From assembly GCF_040958095.1 (NCBI RefSeq), contig NC_091228.1, positions 15,564,341-15,628,340 of the forward strand: a stretch of 64,000 nucleotides of DNA, written 5' to 3'. The position numbers and the translations under genes are program-made. The DNA is from Procambarus clarkii (taxonomy: Eukaryota > Arthropoda > Malacostraca > Decapoda > Cambaridae). The notes below the pieces were generated by a model that did no database searches, had not been told where the DNA came from, and saw only the letters and a list, made by a program, of their open reading frames with translations. Below, piece by piece: positions 1-12,083 of this stretch; position 1 is the first letter of the stretch; each line of letters opens with the position of its first letter.

Positions 1-373
1 AGCTAACGCTTGAGCGAAAAGGCATTTACGATCAAAAAATTCAAACTGTCATTAATGGGTTTGGAGTAATCTTCTAAGATGCGTCAGGAAGAACCGAAAA
101 ATCTTTCTAATTACATTGATATTGGCAGCATTTCGATCCCAAAATTGCATAACCTTAGCTCCTGCATCATCCGCAATAACTGCGACATTGCTACCAGGTG
201 GGGGAACTGCTACTTCGGCATTGAAATTACCATTTAACATGCAATTCATTGGAACTCCCACGTGCAACATTTCCAAAGCATCTGACATTAGAAAAGTATT
301 GTAGAAATGTAAACTTATTGTTTGGGATGAATACACAATGGCCAACAAAAAATAGTTCGAGGCAATATTTTTT
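1..373. other. Unassigned left flank of the first LINE
   Basis: AT-rich sequence with one open minus-strand frame (from about 360 down to 52, ending RRLLQTH). I do not recognise the peptide. It is not helicase-like, although the sequence on the far side of the LINE is, so it is not simply the other half of the same target gene. Confidence 0.4.
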
Positions 374-599
374 CCTCGATGCGCCGCCTCCCTCTGGCCC
401 GTTGGCGTCGTGAGGGGGCTTGGTGGACGGCTGCTAGAGTGTGATGCTCCGCTGATGCTATGGGGCGTATACTCACGTCGCACCCCTAGGGGGCCCCGGC
501 ATGATCGGCGATAGCTTCCTGTTGGGAGTCCTGCCTCTAATTGTAGCTCCATGGTGGGTATGGGGGCACATTCGTGGATGAATTTCTTTCTTCGTTTCT

Positions 600-2519
600 A
601 TGTCGTTGAATGTTTCCGTTGTACACTTTCAGGCTCGTGGGGTGGGCGACCAAGCCCCCGAGTCGGCCTGTATTGGAAGACCAGGCTCTGTAGCTCCCGC
701 TGCGTTGGGCCCAGACCTTGCTCCTCCTTTGACCGTCCTGACTTCTTCCCCCAGCTCCCCTCCCTCCTCTGTGGTTGGGTCGAGCCTCCAGCCCCCGGTG
801 GTGACCACCTCGTCCCCTGGTGCGGCTAAGTCTCTCGTTGTGACTACTGTCCCTTTTGACCCCTCTCTCTCTAGGGGATCTCAACGCCGTTCGCGCCCCA
901 GTCGCACTCGCTCGATTCCTTCCCGTGCTGATGCGTATCAGGCATTGTTTGGTCCTGCTTCATGGGCCAAATATTTTGATCTCCTCCCTCTTGATTCTAC
1001 GCCTCCTGACGATTTCTCCCTCCACCGGCATCTTGTAGATTCCGTGGATGCGTCTGTTACTTTCATCCCCACGCGTCTCGGTACACGTGTCGTTGCTGCT
1101 CCTTCTCAGGATGCAGCTTCCCGCTTGGCTGCCTTGTCTTGCCTTGGCGAGATCCCTGTTCGGGTCTCCAAGAACGTTCAGATGAATGCCAGTGTTGGCA
1201 CTATTCTCCTCCCACCCCATGTTGCAACCGGTGTTCGGAATCTGCAGGATTGCCATGATGATATTCGGCATATCCTTGATGCCCAAGGCCATTCTGTCCT
1301 CCAGGTTGACTCGTTTACTCGTCCCCCTCGAGGTCGTCGCCGTCAACCCCTTCGCGTTGTGAAGATCACCTTTGATGGTAGGACCCTTCCATCCTCTGTC
1401 ATTCTTGCTGGTGCTAGGTGCTCTGTCCAGGAGTATATTCCTTCTCCTCGACTTTGTAACAAGTGCTGGAGGTTTGGGCATGGTGCCCTCCGCTGCTCTG
1501 GGACTGTCTCTCTCTGTCCTTTGTGTCGGGGTGAAGGTCACTCTAAGTCGGAGTGCAATTCTCCCCAAGCTCGCTGCCTCAACTGCGGTGAGGCCCATCC
1601 TACCTTCTCCCGTGCCTGTGTCCATTACAAGACTGAGGCAGCCGTCCTCAACCTGAAGCCCTGGGACCGTTTATCTTTTCCTGAGGCGAGGCGCCAGGTT
1701 CGCTGGCTCCCGCCTTATACTAACATCTCTTATGCTCGCATGTTGCGCTCTTCCTCTCCTCGTCCTTCCCCCCTTCCTCAGACTCACAACCGTTTCCGGG
1801 CCTTGGACCCTGATACGCCCACTGCCCCCTCCTCTGTCCCTTTGTGTTCTGTCCCGAGGGGTCCCCCTCCTTGTCCTCTGTCTGGGGTTCCCCTTCTTTC
1901 TACCCGGTCTGTCATGTCTCCTGTGTCTTCTTCCTCGTCCCCCTCCGATCCTCCTTCCCATCCTCTTCCTCCATCTATCGGCTCTCCCAGCCGCCTGTCG
2001 GTGCAGGCGGATGTCCATCGCTCTCCTAACGGCCGTCGTGTGTGCTCTCGTTCAGCTTCTGTTGAGACACTGGAATCCGTTGCCCGGTACGTAGTTGCTG
2101 GGACACCAGTCTCTTTAAGTCAGAAGCGTAAGCCTGGCTCCTCTCCTTCCTCCTCCCCGGCAGGTAAGAAGGCTTCGCTTTCTTCCTCAGCTCCTACTTC
2201 TGGCTCTGTTACTCCTTCCCCTCCCGTTTCAGTGATTACGCCCCCTGTTCCTGCTATGGAGGTTTCTTTGGCCCCTGCTTCCCTTTCGGTTGCTGCTCTT
2301 GCTGGGGTGCGCTCAACTCTTTCTACTTCCCCTCTTCCTGCTGCTGTCCTTGACTACTCCTCTCCGTTGTCTCCTCCTCTTCCTCCTCCTCCTCCTCTGG
2401 ACCCCGCCCGCCCACCTCTGATCTGTTCTCCCGTTTCCTTCCCTCCATCTTTGCTCAGTTTACCCATGCCCCCTAACCCTGACTTTGCTGACCCTGATCC
2501 CGACCCTGATATTCTTTAA
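600..2519 (+). CDS. LINE ORF1 (gag-like nucleic-acid-binding protein, 639 aa)
   Basis: ORF from ATG at 600 to TAA at 2519. It has a low-complexity N-terminus, a central conserved region, and three zinc knuckles encoded near 1455-1620: CNKCWRFGHGALRC and CPLCRGEGHSKSEC fit CX2CX4HX4C, and CLNCGEAHPTFSRAC is a variant with CX3H spacing. Such ORF1 proteins bind the element RNA and form the ribonucleoprotein used in target-primed reverse transcription. The last 270 or so residues are Ser/Pro-rich, ending in a DPDPDPD stretch. An ATG at 551 lies in another frame and is ignored. ORF2 starts about 70 bases downstream in another frame. This is the only intact ORF of the element. Confidence 0.8.
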   Translation: MSLNVSVVHFQARGVGDQAPESACIGRPGSVAPAALGPDLAPPLTVLTSSPSSPPSSVVGSSLQPPVVTTSSPGAAKSLVVTTVPFDPSLSRGSQRRSRPSRTRSIPSRADAYQALFGPASWAKYFDLLPLDSTPPDDFSLHRHLVDSVDASVTFIPTRLGTRVVAAPSQDAASRLAALSCLGEIPVRVSKNVQMNASVGTILLPPHVATGVRNLQDCHDDIRHILDAQGHSVLQVDSFTRPPRGRRRQPLRVVKITFDGRTLPSSVILAGARCSVQEYIPSPRLCNKCWRFGHGALRCSGTVSLCPLCRGEGHSKSECNSPQARCLNCGEAHPTFSRACVHYKTEAAVLNLKPWDRLSFPEARRQVRWLPPYTNISYARMLRSSSPRPSPLPQTHNRFRALDPDTPTAPSSVPLCSVPRGPPPCPLSGVPLLSTRSVMSPVSSSSSPSDPPSHPLPPSIGSPSRLSVQADVHRSPNGRRVCSRSASVETLESVARYVVAGTPVSLSQKRKPGSSPSSSPAGKKASLSSSAPTSGSVTPSPPVSVITPPVPAMEVSLAPASLSVAALAGVRSTLSTSPLPAAVLDYSSPLSPPLPPPPPLDPARPPLICSPVSFPPSLLSLPMPPNPDFADPDPDPDIL

Positions 2520-2587
2520 CGTGCTCTGTTGCTCTTTCGCCTTTGTTTCTTCCTTGTTCTCTGTTTTTGTCCTTTCTCTTCTCGTTG

Positions 2588-3286
2588 TTGTCCATTCTTC
2601 AATGGAACGTTCGAGGTTATTACGCCAATTTCCTCGAACTCCAACTTCTGATTTCGCGGTTTTGGCCCCTTTGTGTCTGTCTCCAGGAGCCGATGCTTGG
2701 TGCTCGTCCTGGTCGTTTTCGTAGCTATTCCTTTCTCTCCCCCCCCCCCAGCCATTGCTGGGGCATCTAATTCTTCTGCTCTCTTGATCTTGATTCGTGC
2801 TGATGTTCCCTTTGTTCCTTTACTTTTTCCTTCGCCTCTCCATTGTTCTGCTGCTCGTATCTTTGTGGGGAAATGGTACACAGTTTGTTCCATTTATCTC
2901 CCCCCGAGTGTCCCGCTCTCTCTTCCTGATTTGAAACACCTCCTAGACTCCTTGCCGTAGCCTGTGCTCCTGCTGGGTGACTTCAATTGTCGTCGTTCTC
3001 TTTGGGGTGACGTTCTGACGAATACCCGGGGTCGCCTTTTTGAGCCGTTTCTTTTCTCTTCTTCCCTGTCTCCTCTGAATTCCGGTGAGCCCACTCATTT
3101 GGACTCTCGGACTCGCACCCTTTCTTGTCTTGATCTTTCTCTCTGCTTTTCTTCTCTTTACTTAGATTTCACATGGCAGGTTCTTGATGACCTCCATGGA
3201 AGTAATCATTTCCCCATCCTTGTTTCCTTTTTCTCCTTTCACCCTTCCCTCTCTTTCCATAGTTGGCAGTTTGCTAAGGCGGACTG
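2588..3286 (+). pseudogene. LINE ORF2, endonuclease domain (broken)
   Basis: Apurinic/apyrimidinic-like endonuclease that nicks target DNA for LINE insertion. Motifs are seen in pieces: ILQWNVRGYYAN and VCLQEPML in one frame near 2597-2690, then IYLPPSV, LLGDFNCRRSLWGD (near 2970) and SNHFPI (normally SDHFPI) in the next. The frame change coincides with a run of ten C at about 2741-2750. A TAG at 2958-2960 lies immediately before the GDFN motif. The domain is therefore dead as written. Confidence 0.75.
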
Positions 3287-3545
3287 AACCCTATTTACCC
3301 TCAGTGCTGCTCTCTCAGACTTCTCCCTTCTGCCTCTCTCTCGCGCTCTTCTCCTTTTTCATGACACTGTTTTCAACGCTGCCCTCTGCTCTATTCCTCG
3401 CTCTTCCTCTCGGGGTCCACGGAAGTGCGTTCCCTGGTGGAATGCGGACTGTGCTCGGGCTGTCCGCTGTAAGCGTGCAGCCTGGAAGAGGCACCGCCGT
3501 AGGCAGACGACCGATTCTTTTCTTTTCTTTCCGAAAGCGAGTGCG

Positions 3546-5450
3546 GTGGCCCGTAGGGCCATCCGTACGGCTAAACGTAAATGTTGGGCATCTTATGTCT
3601 CAACAATTACGTCCGAAACCCCTCTGACCCAGATCTGGAAGCGTATCCGCAAGATAGCGGGTAAGTTCGTTCCCGATGTTTCAACGGTCCTTCACCTCCA
3701 TGATACTCTTGTGGCGGACCCGTTGCAGGTCGCTTCCGAACTGGGTTCCCACTTTTCTTCTGTTAGCTCTGGTCTTCATCTTTCTCAATCTTTCCTTCTT
3801 CGTAAACCTGTCCTTGAGTCTCGTCCTTTAGATTTCTGCACTCATCTTCAGCTTCCCTATAATGATCCCTTCTCTCTCTCTGAACTTCGTTCTGTCCTGG
3901 CCCTCTGCGGTTCTACGGCGGCGGGCTCCGATGGTATTCATTATGAGATGCTTCGCCATCTCCCTCCGTGCACGTCTCAGTATTTACTGAGTCTGTATAA
4001 TCGGATCTGGGAGTCGTCGTCAGTCCCTGAGGACTGGCTCGATGCCGTTGTCCTCCCTGTTCGCAAACCGGGGTCTCTGGGTCTTCCTCTACGGACTTTC
4101 GCCCTATTGCTCTCACAAGTTGTGTCTGCAAACTCTTTGAACGTATGGTTAACGTTCGTGTGATGTGGTTCCTGGAACACCATCACCTCCTCTCCCCTTC
4201 TCAATTTGGTTTCCGCAAGTGCCGCAGCACGACAGATGTCCTGGTGAACTTGGAGGTCTATATTCGTACTGTTTTTGCTGCGAAGACCTCCGTTGTTGCC
4301 GTTCTTTTTGACCTGGAAAAGGCTTACGACACCACTTGGCGATATCATATTCTATCTCAACTTCATTCTTTTGGCCTTCGTGGTCATCTCCCTCTCTTTC
4401 TCCGCAGCTTCCTCTCTCGTCGTTCCTTTCGGGTGCGCCTTGGTACCGCTCTCTCTGCCTCTTTTAAGCAATACTAAGGTGTGCCCCAAGGTAGTGTTCT
4501 GAGCACTACTCTTTTTCTGGTTGCCCTCAACGGTCTTCTTTCCTCTCTTCCTTCTGGTGTCTTCTCCGCTCTCTATGTCGATGATCTTACCCTTTGTTGT
4601 CAGGGTGATGATTCGCCTCTCCTTCAACGCCGGCTTCAACTTGCAATTGATGCCGTGTCGTCTTGGGCCACCGATCATGGCTTCAAGTTCTCTACTTCTA
4701 AGACTTGTACCATGACTTTTACGCGGAAACGGGTCGTTCTTCGTCCCTCTTTGTCACTTTATGGTCATCCCCCTTGAATACAAAGATTCCGCGAAGCTTT
4801 TGGGGTTATTCCTTGACACTCGTTTGTCTTGGTCTCCCCATATCTCTTGCCTCCGTGTTGAGTGCTCTAAGGCCCTTACCCTCCTTTGGGTCTTGTCCCA
4901 TACTTCTTGGGGGGCAGATAGGCGCACTCTCCTTGCCTTACATTCCTCTCTCGTCCTGTCTAAGCTCGGTTATGGTTGCCCTGCTTACTCGTCTGCTTCT
5001 CCTTCTACTCTTCGCCGTCTTGATGCTATGCACCATACTGGGTTGCGCCTCAGTTCTGGTGCCTTTCGTTCGACTCCCATCTTTAGCTTGTATGTTGACA
5101 CTGGCTTCCTGTCTCTCCAGGACCGCCGTGATCGCTACTGTCTTCGCTATCTTGCGCGGTCCTTGCAACATCCTTCCTCTCGCCTCTGTCGTGCTTTAAC
5201 TTTTACCCCTCCTGCGGTTCCTGTTCCTCTTCACCACCTCCCTCTTTCTGTCCGGTTATCTCGCCCACAGGATTCTCTTTCCGTTCGTATTTCTGATGTT
5301 TCTCCTCGTGTTGTTCCTTCTTTGCCCCCGTGGAGAGTCCCTCTTTCGCGGTTTTGTACATCCTTGACCCGTATCACTAAAGCTTTTACCCCTCCTACGG
5401 TTCTAAAACCCCCTTTCCTCGAGCACTTTTCTTCTCACTCCTGCTCCGTT
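3546..5450 (+). pseudogene. LINE ORF2, reverse transcriptase domain (broken)
   Basis: Reverse transcriptase of the I-type LINE. Seen in order: GSTAAGSDGIHYEML (template-binding region), a frame change near 4080 into DFRPIALTSCVCKLFERMV, QFGFRKCRSTTD, then the catalytic FDLEKAYDTTW near 4310, GVPQGSVLS near 4480, YVDDLTL near 4575 and a thumb region LLGLFLDTRLSWSPHI near 4800. A TAA at 4475-4477 lies directly before GVPQGSVL and a further frame change occurs near 4775. All catalytic Asp residues (FDLEK, YVDD) remain recognisable, so the damage is recent relative to sequence drift. Confidence 0.8.
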
Positions 5451-5454
5451 TCTG

Positions 5455-6273
5455 TCTTCACCGATGGGTCTAAGTCTGCGGATGGTGTTGGCTACTGTTG
5501 TTTTTCCTGATCGCACTTATATGTGTCGCTTACCTCCGGACACTAGCATTTTTACAGCAGAGCTTTATGCTATTCTCTATGCTCTTCGTCTCCTGCTTTC
5601 TCGTTGTCAGTCTTTCTTTGTAGTTGTTGTTGACTCTCGTAGTGCCCTCATGGCTCTCGGGTCCTTTAATCCGGTTCATCCAGTAGTTGTCGAGATCCAG
5701 CATTGGCTGTTTCTTGTTCACAGTAAATTTAAGTCGGTTGAGTTTTGTTGGGTTCCCAGCCATATTGGAGTGTCTTTAAATGAGCGTGCGGATGCTGCCG
5801 CCAAGGAAGCTGTCCGCTCTTGTCCCATCTCTCGTAAAGGTATTCCATATTCCGACTTTTACCCGGTTATCCATTCCTCCGTCCTTACCCGTTGGCAGGC
5901 TTCTTGGTCGTCTGTTACTGGTAACAAACTACGTACTCTTAAATGTTGTGTTTCCTTGTTGCCGTCCTCCTACCACCGTAACCGGCGTTGGGAAACAGCT
6001 CTGGCTAGGTTGCATATTGGCCATACTCGCTTAACCCATGGTCACTTGATGGAGCGCCGCCCTGCTCCTTATTGTCCAAGTTGCATTGTCCCTCTTACGG
6101 TCGTGCATGTCCTTCTTGAATGTCCTGACTTCCAGGACGAGCGTGTGTCTTGCTTTCAGACCGCCCCTCGCGGTCACATGTCCATCAATAGAATTCTTGG
6201 TGACTCGGATACTTTTGATATCGTTCGCCTTATGTGTTTTTGTTCCCGTATTGGCATCCTTGGTGATATTTAG
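5455..6273 (+). pseudogene. LINE ORF2, RNase H and C-terminal zinc region
   Basis: RNase H motifs appear in order: FTDGSKSADG (first Asp, near 5458), TAELYAILYAL (Glu), VVDSRSALMAL (Asp) and CWVPSHIGVSLNERADAAAKEA (final His/Asp). The first motif lies in one frame and the rest in another, so a frameshift sits near 5505. The C-terminus has CPSC...HVLLECPDF, the Cys/His ending common at LINE pol C-termini. In I-clade elements this domain removes RNA from the RNA:DNA hybrid. Stop at 6271-6273, followed by about 80 bases of 3' UTR. Confidence 0.75.
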
Positions 6274-6364
6274 CGCCCTCTGATTATTCTGCACATTTGA
6301 TGGTGCTACATAGCCTTCCCGGTTTGGTGCCTTCTTTTGATAATTACTTACTTTCCCTCGATGC

Positions 6365-6700
6365 CTTTTGAAAGATACAATGATCGATCATTGCAAGATT
6401 TGCGTGGAAACATCAGACCATTTGGGAACGCTTAATATTGCTTGCAGGAGATTTCATGCATACATTACCTGTAATTCCTCGATCGACACCAGCAGACGAA
6501 ATAAATGCTTGCCTGAAATACTCTACTTCATGGAGCCTCGTAAAGATGTTAAAATTAACTACAAATATGCGTGTCCAACTGCAAAACGATTCATTTGCTG
6601 AGATATTCTCACATCAATTTCTGGAAACTGGGAACGGAAACGTGGCAGTCACACACAAGTCCGTCGACACTGTGGTGGAAGCAGATGAAGCGGTTAATTA
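6365..6700 (+). pseudogene. Helitron PIF1-like helicase fragment
   Basis: Translated pieces ERYNDRSLQDLRGNIRPFG, then (after a frameshift near 6435) LAGDFMHTLPVIPRSTPAD, EINACLKYSTSW, KLTTNMRVQLQND and HKSVDTVVEADEAVNYP match the helicase half of Helitron Rep/Hel proteins. LAGDF is the Walker B-like motif and TTNMR a later helicase motif. A block that normally separates GNGxxPVD from the VTYKSVDT motif is missing. The reading stops being helicase-like at exactly 6700/6701, where the duplicated 3.6 kb unit begins. The piece is far too short and broken to work. Confidence 0.75.
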
Positions 6701-6833
6701 CCCAGCAAACACAAATCATCTACACAACGTTCGCCTATCTCTTCCTATAGGTGTGGGAATGATTTGCATTGAGAATGGTGCAGGAGAGCCTTTGCGAAAC
6801 TTTTACTCAAAAAATCCAAACACAAAGGTTTAA

Positions 6834-7829
6834 TTATAAATTGTTTTTCTACAATTATTTTCTTCCAAATGTAAAACAAATAGTTTTTACATGTTAAAAT
6901 ATAAAATTTATGTTTTTTTTTGTAAAATTCATTAATAAATTGTGAAGGATATATATTGGCTGAGTGAAACCTTTAAAATCCATTTAGTTATAATTTGAAC
7001 AGAAAAAAGTAGTTTTCCAAATTTTCTAAAAATCGCTCTTTTTAACACAATTTGACTCCTTATGCATTCCACTAAACACTATATCATGTTTAAATATATA
7101 ATTTATGTATTATTCCCTAAAAAAAATTATATAAATTATATAAGTTGCTGGAAAGTGGTGTTAAAGAATCTGAAAACTTTTTGTTGTGTTATAATTGGAA
7201 TGTTCTTATTAACTATGTCTCAAGTTCACAGTTTATCAAACAAGAATATTAACATTCGTCAACTCTTAAAATCTTATATGTTATCTTGCTGGTGCAAAAT
7301 GGGTGAATCTTTAGGAACAGCTATAGTATCTATATATCACAAATGGTGTTTTCCCTAACTCAAACAATGTAGGGTTTATTATTCTACACATATTTCTAAT
7401 GACTCTTAGATGTTTACATTCTCTGAAGTATAATTGTGAAGGCTGTGTCCATCACTCTCAACACAGATTCTTAAACTCCTCTCTGCAGGTTCAACTATAT
7501 AATTAGTTTCCATTTTGAATCTCCATGGACATTTGTATCCAAAATGAAACCAATGTGGTTTCCTTCAGCGCCTTCAGCCAGCACATTTGCTCATTCATTT
7601 CCACAGATTCGAACATGGTAGGGGATTTACAGAAATTTGTATATTCATATTGTTATATATTAAAAATATGAATGCAGTTCAATATGATAAGACAAATACA
7701 TGAGTTTATGATAAATTCGTTTTCTGTGATATACCATTGATATGCTCTTTTTTTCTTTAAACGGCAGACTAAACTAAAGTGCTCACATCAACAGATTTGA
7801 TGTATAAATGGTCAACGCTCAACAGAGTT
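6834..7829. other. AT-rich non-coding part of the duplicated unit
   Basis: About 1 kb with no recognisable protein, RNA gene or terminal repeat. The small open frame near 7062-7358 is also open in the second copy (38357-38629), but it has no motif and the near-identity is explained by the duplication. Confidence 0.5.
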
Positions 7830-8110
7830 AGTATAAATGTATTAGTATAAATCTTACTTCTCTCATTGTTAATTCACATTCAATGTCAACTTGTGGTTTT
7901 GATGTGGCACGTTTGGCCAAGACACCCCACCCCATTATGCACCCCATACTCATCTTGTGGGCGGTTGTGGAAAGGGTTACAGAGGCACATAATGGGCTCA
8001 GGGACTGAACCCCACAATTCATTTAGCTAAGCAAGTTACAATCTTGATGAGCTAGTTACAAAATTCAATATAAGTCATCACATCAACAATGGGTTCGAGA
8101 TCGACCTCAA
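7830..8110 (-). repeat. LINE/SINE 3' tail family (copy 1)
   Basis: Read on the minus strand it carries aaatgaattgtggggttcag, then ccgcccacaagatg and gtatggggtgcataatgggg. The same tail occurs at 11760-11935 (minus), 14640-14860 (plus), 17725-17870 (plus) and 39100-39375 (minus). At 14640 it follows the C-terminal coding end of a LINE, so it is probably that LINE's 3' UTR. Confidence 0.6.
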
Positions 8111-8421
8111 GTACAGGTTCTAAATTAACACTTTCCTGGATTTTCGACTTGGAATTACGGGCGTTTTCCCTAACCACTTGTCGGATCACGACGTAAATTT
8201 ACGGTGCGGTTTAAAATATTTGTAAAAAATCCAGTTTAAATCCGATTTACTTGGGGTTTGTTTCAAACTCCGCGCCATGAAATTCCTGTTCTCTCGGGTA
8301 GGCCGCAAGTCACGTCGGCCTACTGGGTCACGTGACAGGCCCATTGTTTTGTTGTCACGTGGAGCAATCGGATCTCTTTCCCCTCGGCCTCCCCTCGGCT
8401 CTCCCCTCGCCCAACCTACAC

Positions 8422-9222
<801 letters not shown>

Positions 9223-9379
9223 CCACCAACATCAGCTTCACTCCACCTAGGAACATCTGTTGAGCAACTTCAGGAATCAGTACCTGAAGGAGGTGGAGTG
9301 GAGATAAAATGCTCAACTTATTTTACTACAATCGTCTTTGCTTTGGTAAGTACACATAATTGTCTTAGATTGTTTCAGT

Positions 9380-10310
9380 ATTGTAGTCTATTTTCTTAGG
9401 AATATTTTGATACCTAAATGAGAACTGTAGCACGAAAACTAAAGTAAGTATACACGAAACAAGGGAAACTTTTTTTGTGGGTGTTGCGGGTGTGAGTTGG
9501 AGTGTCAAGAGCGGGTTCCGGTTGTGTGTTTTCGTCATCTCTACAGCTGTGAATTCCAAGGAATTGTATTTGATATGCATATGTCTGTGTAGGGAATTTT
9601 ATTCCGAACACTATACAAAAAAAAAACGGTGTGAAACAAGTATAAACTTGAAAAACATGAGCAAAGTTAAAACTTTTGACGCTCACGGGTACAAACACGC
9701 GTAAGATTTTATTCGCCGCAAATTTATTTGACGCTGTGTTGGCCAACTCTACCCATGTTCTTATAGAACTTTCTATTGCGAACACATTGCTATAAAAATG
9801 AAATACGTAGCTCCAGAAATAATGTCAGGACAGTGAAATAAGTATAAACATTCAAAGCGCTGCATCACACCAGTGTCGTCCCTGCTGAAATCATGGCTAA
9901 CACTTCGCCCAGTTCCCACACTCGTGCGGGTCACCCGATACCATAATTAGACATTGATAGGCATATGTCTGGGTGGGGAATTTTATTGTGAGTTCAGTGA
10001 TATCAAAATGAGCGCTGTAGGATGACTGTGAGGCTGGCAACAAACGAAAGAGTATGAACATTTACTTCCTGTTTGGGTGTCACGGCGAGTCATCTTCGTG
10101 TTTATTTACTTCGTGGTGGGATACCAAATGCTTCGGTGACATTTTATGCATATGATCTTGTAGATAATTTTATTGCCAACGCATTGATACCAAAATGAGA
10201 AACGTAGCTTGAGAATTGAGGTTAGGAGCGTGAAAAGATTATAAACTTTTTTGTGTTTACGCTTGAGCGCCCAGAACGCCGCACGCACAACCCGCTTGTT
10301 TTTCCAGCTA
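9380..10310 (+). repeat. Diverged ~200 bp tandem repeat inside piggyBac
   Basis: The motif 'gaacacattgataccaaaatga' (variants) followed by a gagaattgaggt-like stretch and a gtgaaaagagtataaac-like stretch recurs at roughly 9400, 9600, 9780, 9990 and 10175. Spacing is about 190-210 bases. Confidence 0.6.
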
Positions 10311-10334
10311 GTTCCGTGCGCACTAAAGTGTTAA

Positions 10335-10815
10335 GCAACTGACATATGTGGAGAGCTAGTATCAAAATTTATATGTTTGTCCTGCACACCGCCCCCCATC
10401 CAGTGGGCAGCGGTGGATAGGTTACAATCACTTAGTTGTTATCTACAGTTAGCAAACTGGGGATATTTGGCTAAAATTTCTGGTAGCAGATCATTTTGAA
10501 TGAAATATTGACACATCGCTGGAACATTGGTTATAAAATTGTCTCTAAATTCATGTATCTTTTCGCACTCCATCACATACTGACGGAGGGTGTGCGAATA
10601 ATTTTGTTGACACAGTTTACATTTGGTCAGGTCTACATCAGCAGATAATGAGAATTCCCAGAGATACTTGTAACCGAGTCTAAGCCGAGCAGTAGTAACA
10701 TCTAGAAGTCTGCTGATTTTATTGGATGATCCATAGATGTGTGGCTCCTCTTGTATGATAGTATGATGATAGATGGAATTACTAGTTCCAGTTTCTAGGC
10801 AGGCGATGAGTACTC
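10335..10815 (-). pseudogene. C-terminal end of a LINE pol (minus copy)
   Basis: On the minus strand it reads approximately IQEEPHIYGSSNKISRLLD, TTARLRLGYKYLWEFS, then CKLCQQNYSHTLRQYVMECE and ILAKYPQFAN. The CxxC...H...C pattern with the TTARLRxG lead-in is the zinc segment at the C-terminus of LINE polyproteins. A plus-strand copy lies at 14240-14640, so the two form a widely spaced inverted repeat. Confidence 0.6.
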
Positions 10816-10829
10816 ACAATAACCTTAAT

Positions 10830-11400
10830 TAAGCGTCAAAACAAAAATGTGTATACTCTTTTTACTCTCCTGACCTTAGTTCTCGAGCTATGTATTTCAT
10901 TTTGGTACCAACGTGTTCGCAATAACATTCTCTAGAAGAACATCAGCAAAAACGGTCACCAAAAGTTATATGAATACCAGCACCCAATAAATACCTACGT
11001 AGATGACTCGCCGTGAGTGCCCAAGAGCAACAAAATGTTTTTACTCTTGGGATTGTTATCACTTCCACACTTGTCCTACAGCGTTAATTTTGGTATCAAT
11101 GTACTCGCAATGAAATTCCCAACACGGTGATATGAATATAAACGTAGAATAATGGTCGCTGCCCACCCGCAAGAGTGTGGGAAGTGGCGGAACTGTTACC
11201 CAGTATTGGTGACAAGACGACACATGGGCGATACAGTGCTTTGAAAGTTTATAATTATTTCACTGTCCTGACATTATTATTGTATGTACGTCATTCATTT
11301 TTGTGCCAATGTTTTCGCAATAGAATGTTCTATGAGCCCGTAGGTAAAAAAGAGCAACAAAGCGTAAGATAGAATAGCACCATATATAAAACAACGCTGG
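10830..11400 (-). repeat. ~200 bp repeat, inverted copies
   Basis: Reverse-complement versions of the piggyBac-associated repeat: 'ttttggtaccaacgtgttcg' near 10900, 'ttttggtatcaatgtactcg' near 11090 and 'ttgtgccaatgttttcgcaa' near 11305. Spacing is about 200 bases. Confidence 0.55.
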
Positions 11401-12080
11401 TACATATCAGTGAGCGTCAAACACACACGAAATGTGTGTGTTTGATGGTGGTCAAACGATGTTTGATGTGTTTGATCAGGTGATGTCCTGATCCGCCTAA
11501 TTAAAGTATGAATTATGTTGAGAAAAAATAAGAAAAAAGGGAAAAAACAGGGGTGGGAGAAACATGACAGAAAAAGAGTAAAAATACAATTTGGTCAACA
11601 AAACAGCATTGTTTAAAATAAAAGATATGGATTGACATTTTGGTGGTTAGGTAGGTTACATTGAGTTAATTAGGTAGTACTTAGTGTTTATCTGTTATAG
11701 ATAGGAGCTGCATGCCTGGTATGGGCCAATAGGCCTTCTGCAGTTACCTTTGTTTTTATGTTTTTGCCCTGTAACCTAAATGGTTAGAGAGGCACATATA
11801 TGGGCTTAGGGACTGAACCCCACACTACATTTAGCTAAGCTGGTTACAATCTTCATGATATAGTTACAAAATTCTGTATAAGTCGTCACATTATCAATGG
11901 GTTCGAGATCAACCACAATTTCCTGAATGGATATAACAAAGGGGATATTAATAGGTTATTAAAATTGTCAACACACGATAGAACACGAAACAATGGGTAT
12001 AAATTGGATAAGTTTAGATTTAGGAAAGACTTGGGTAAATACTGGGTCAGTAACAGGGTTGTTGATTTGTGGAATTTTTC
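11401..12080. other. Intergenic repeat debris
   Basis: Nothing coding is recognised. A minus-strand copy of the gtggggttcag tail family lies at 11760-11935. The stretch 'gtatgggccaataggccttc' near 11720 resembles 3' UTR text of the PLEs in this window, which carry a 'cctattggtcc' segment. Confidence 0.4.
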
Positions 12081-12083
12081 TTA

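Larger units (their letters stand above)
383..6355 (+). mobile_element. Degenerate I-type non-LTR retrotransposon (LINE with RNase H)
   Basis: GC- and pyrimidine-rich block, unlike its AT-rich neighbours. In order it holds ORF1 (gag-like with zinc knuckles), an apurinic-type endonuclease, reverse transcriptase, RNase H and a C-terminal Cys/His segment. That order is typical of the I superfamily of LINEs. ORF1 is open, but ORF2 is broken by several frameshifts and stops, so the copy is not autonomous. The 9-mer cctcgatgc lies at 374-382 and again at 6356-6364 and could be a target-site duplication setting the borders; this is suggestive only, because the outer flanks do not obviously belong to one gene. 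Confidence 0.8.

Noticed and set aside
2485..2770. Separate small genes in the I-type LINE between ORF1 and the endonuclease
   Set aside because: Short open frames in pyrimidine-rich sequence; the region is explained by the start of ORF2 with a frameshift in the C run.
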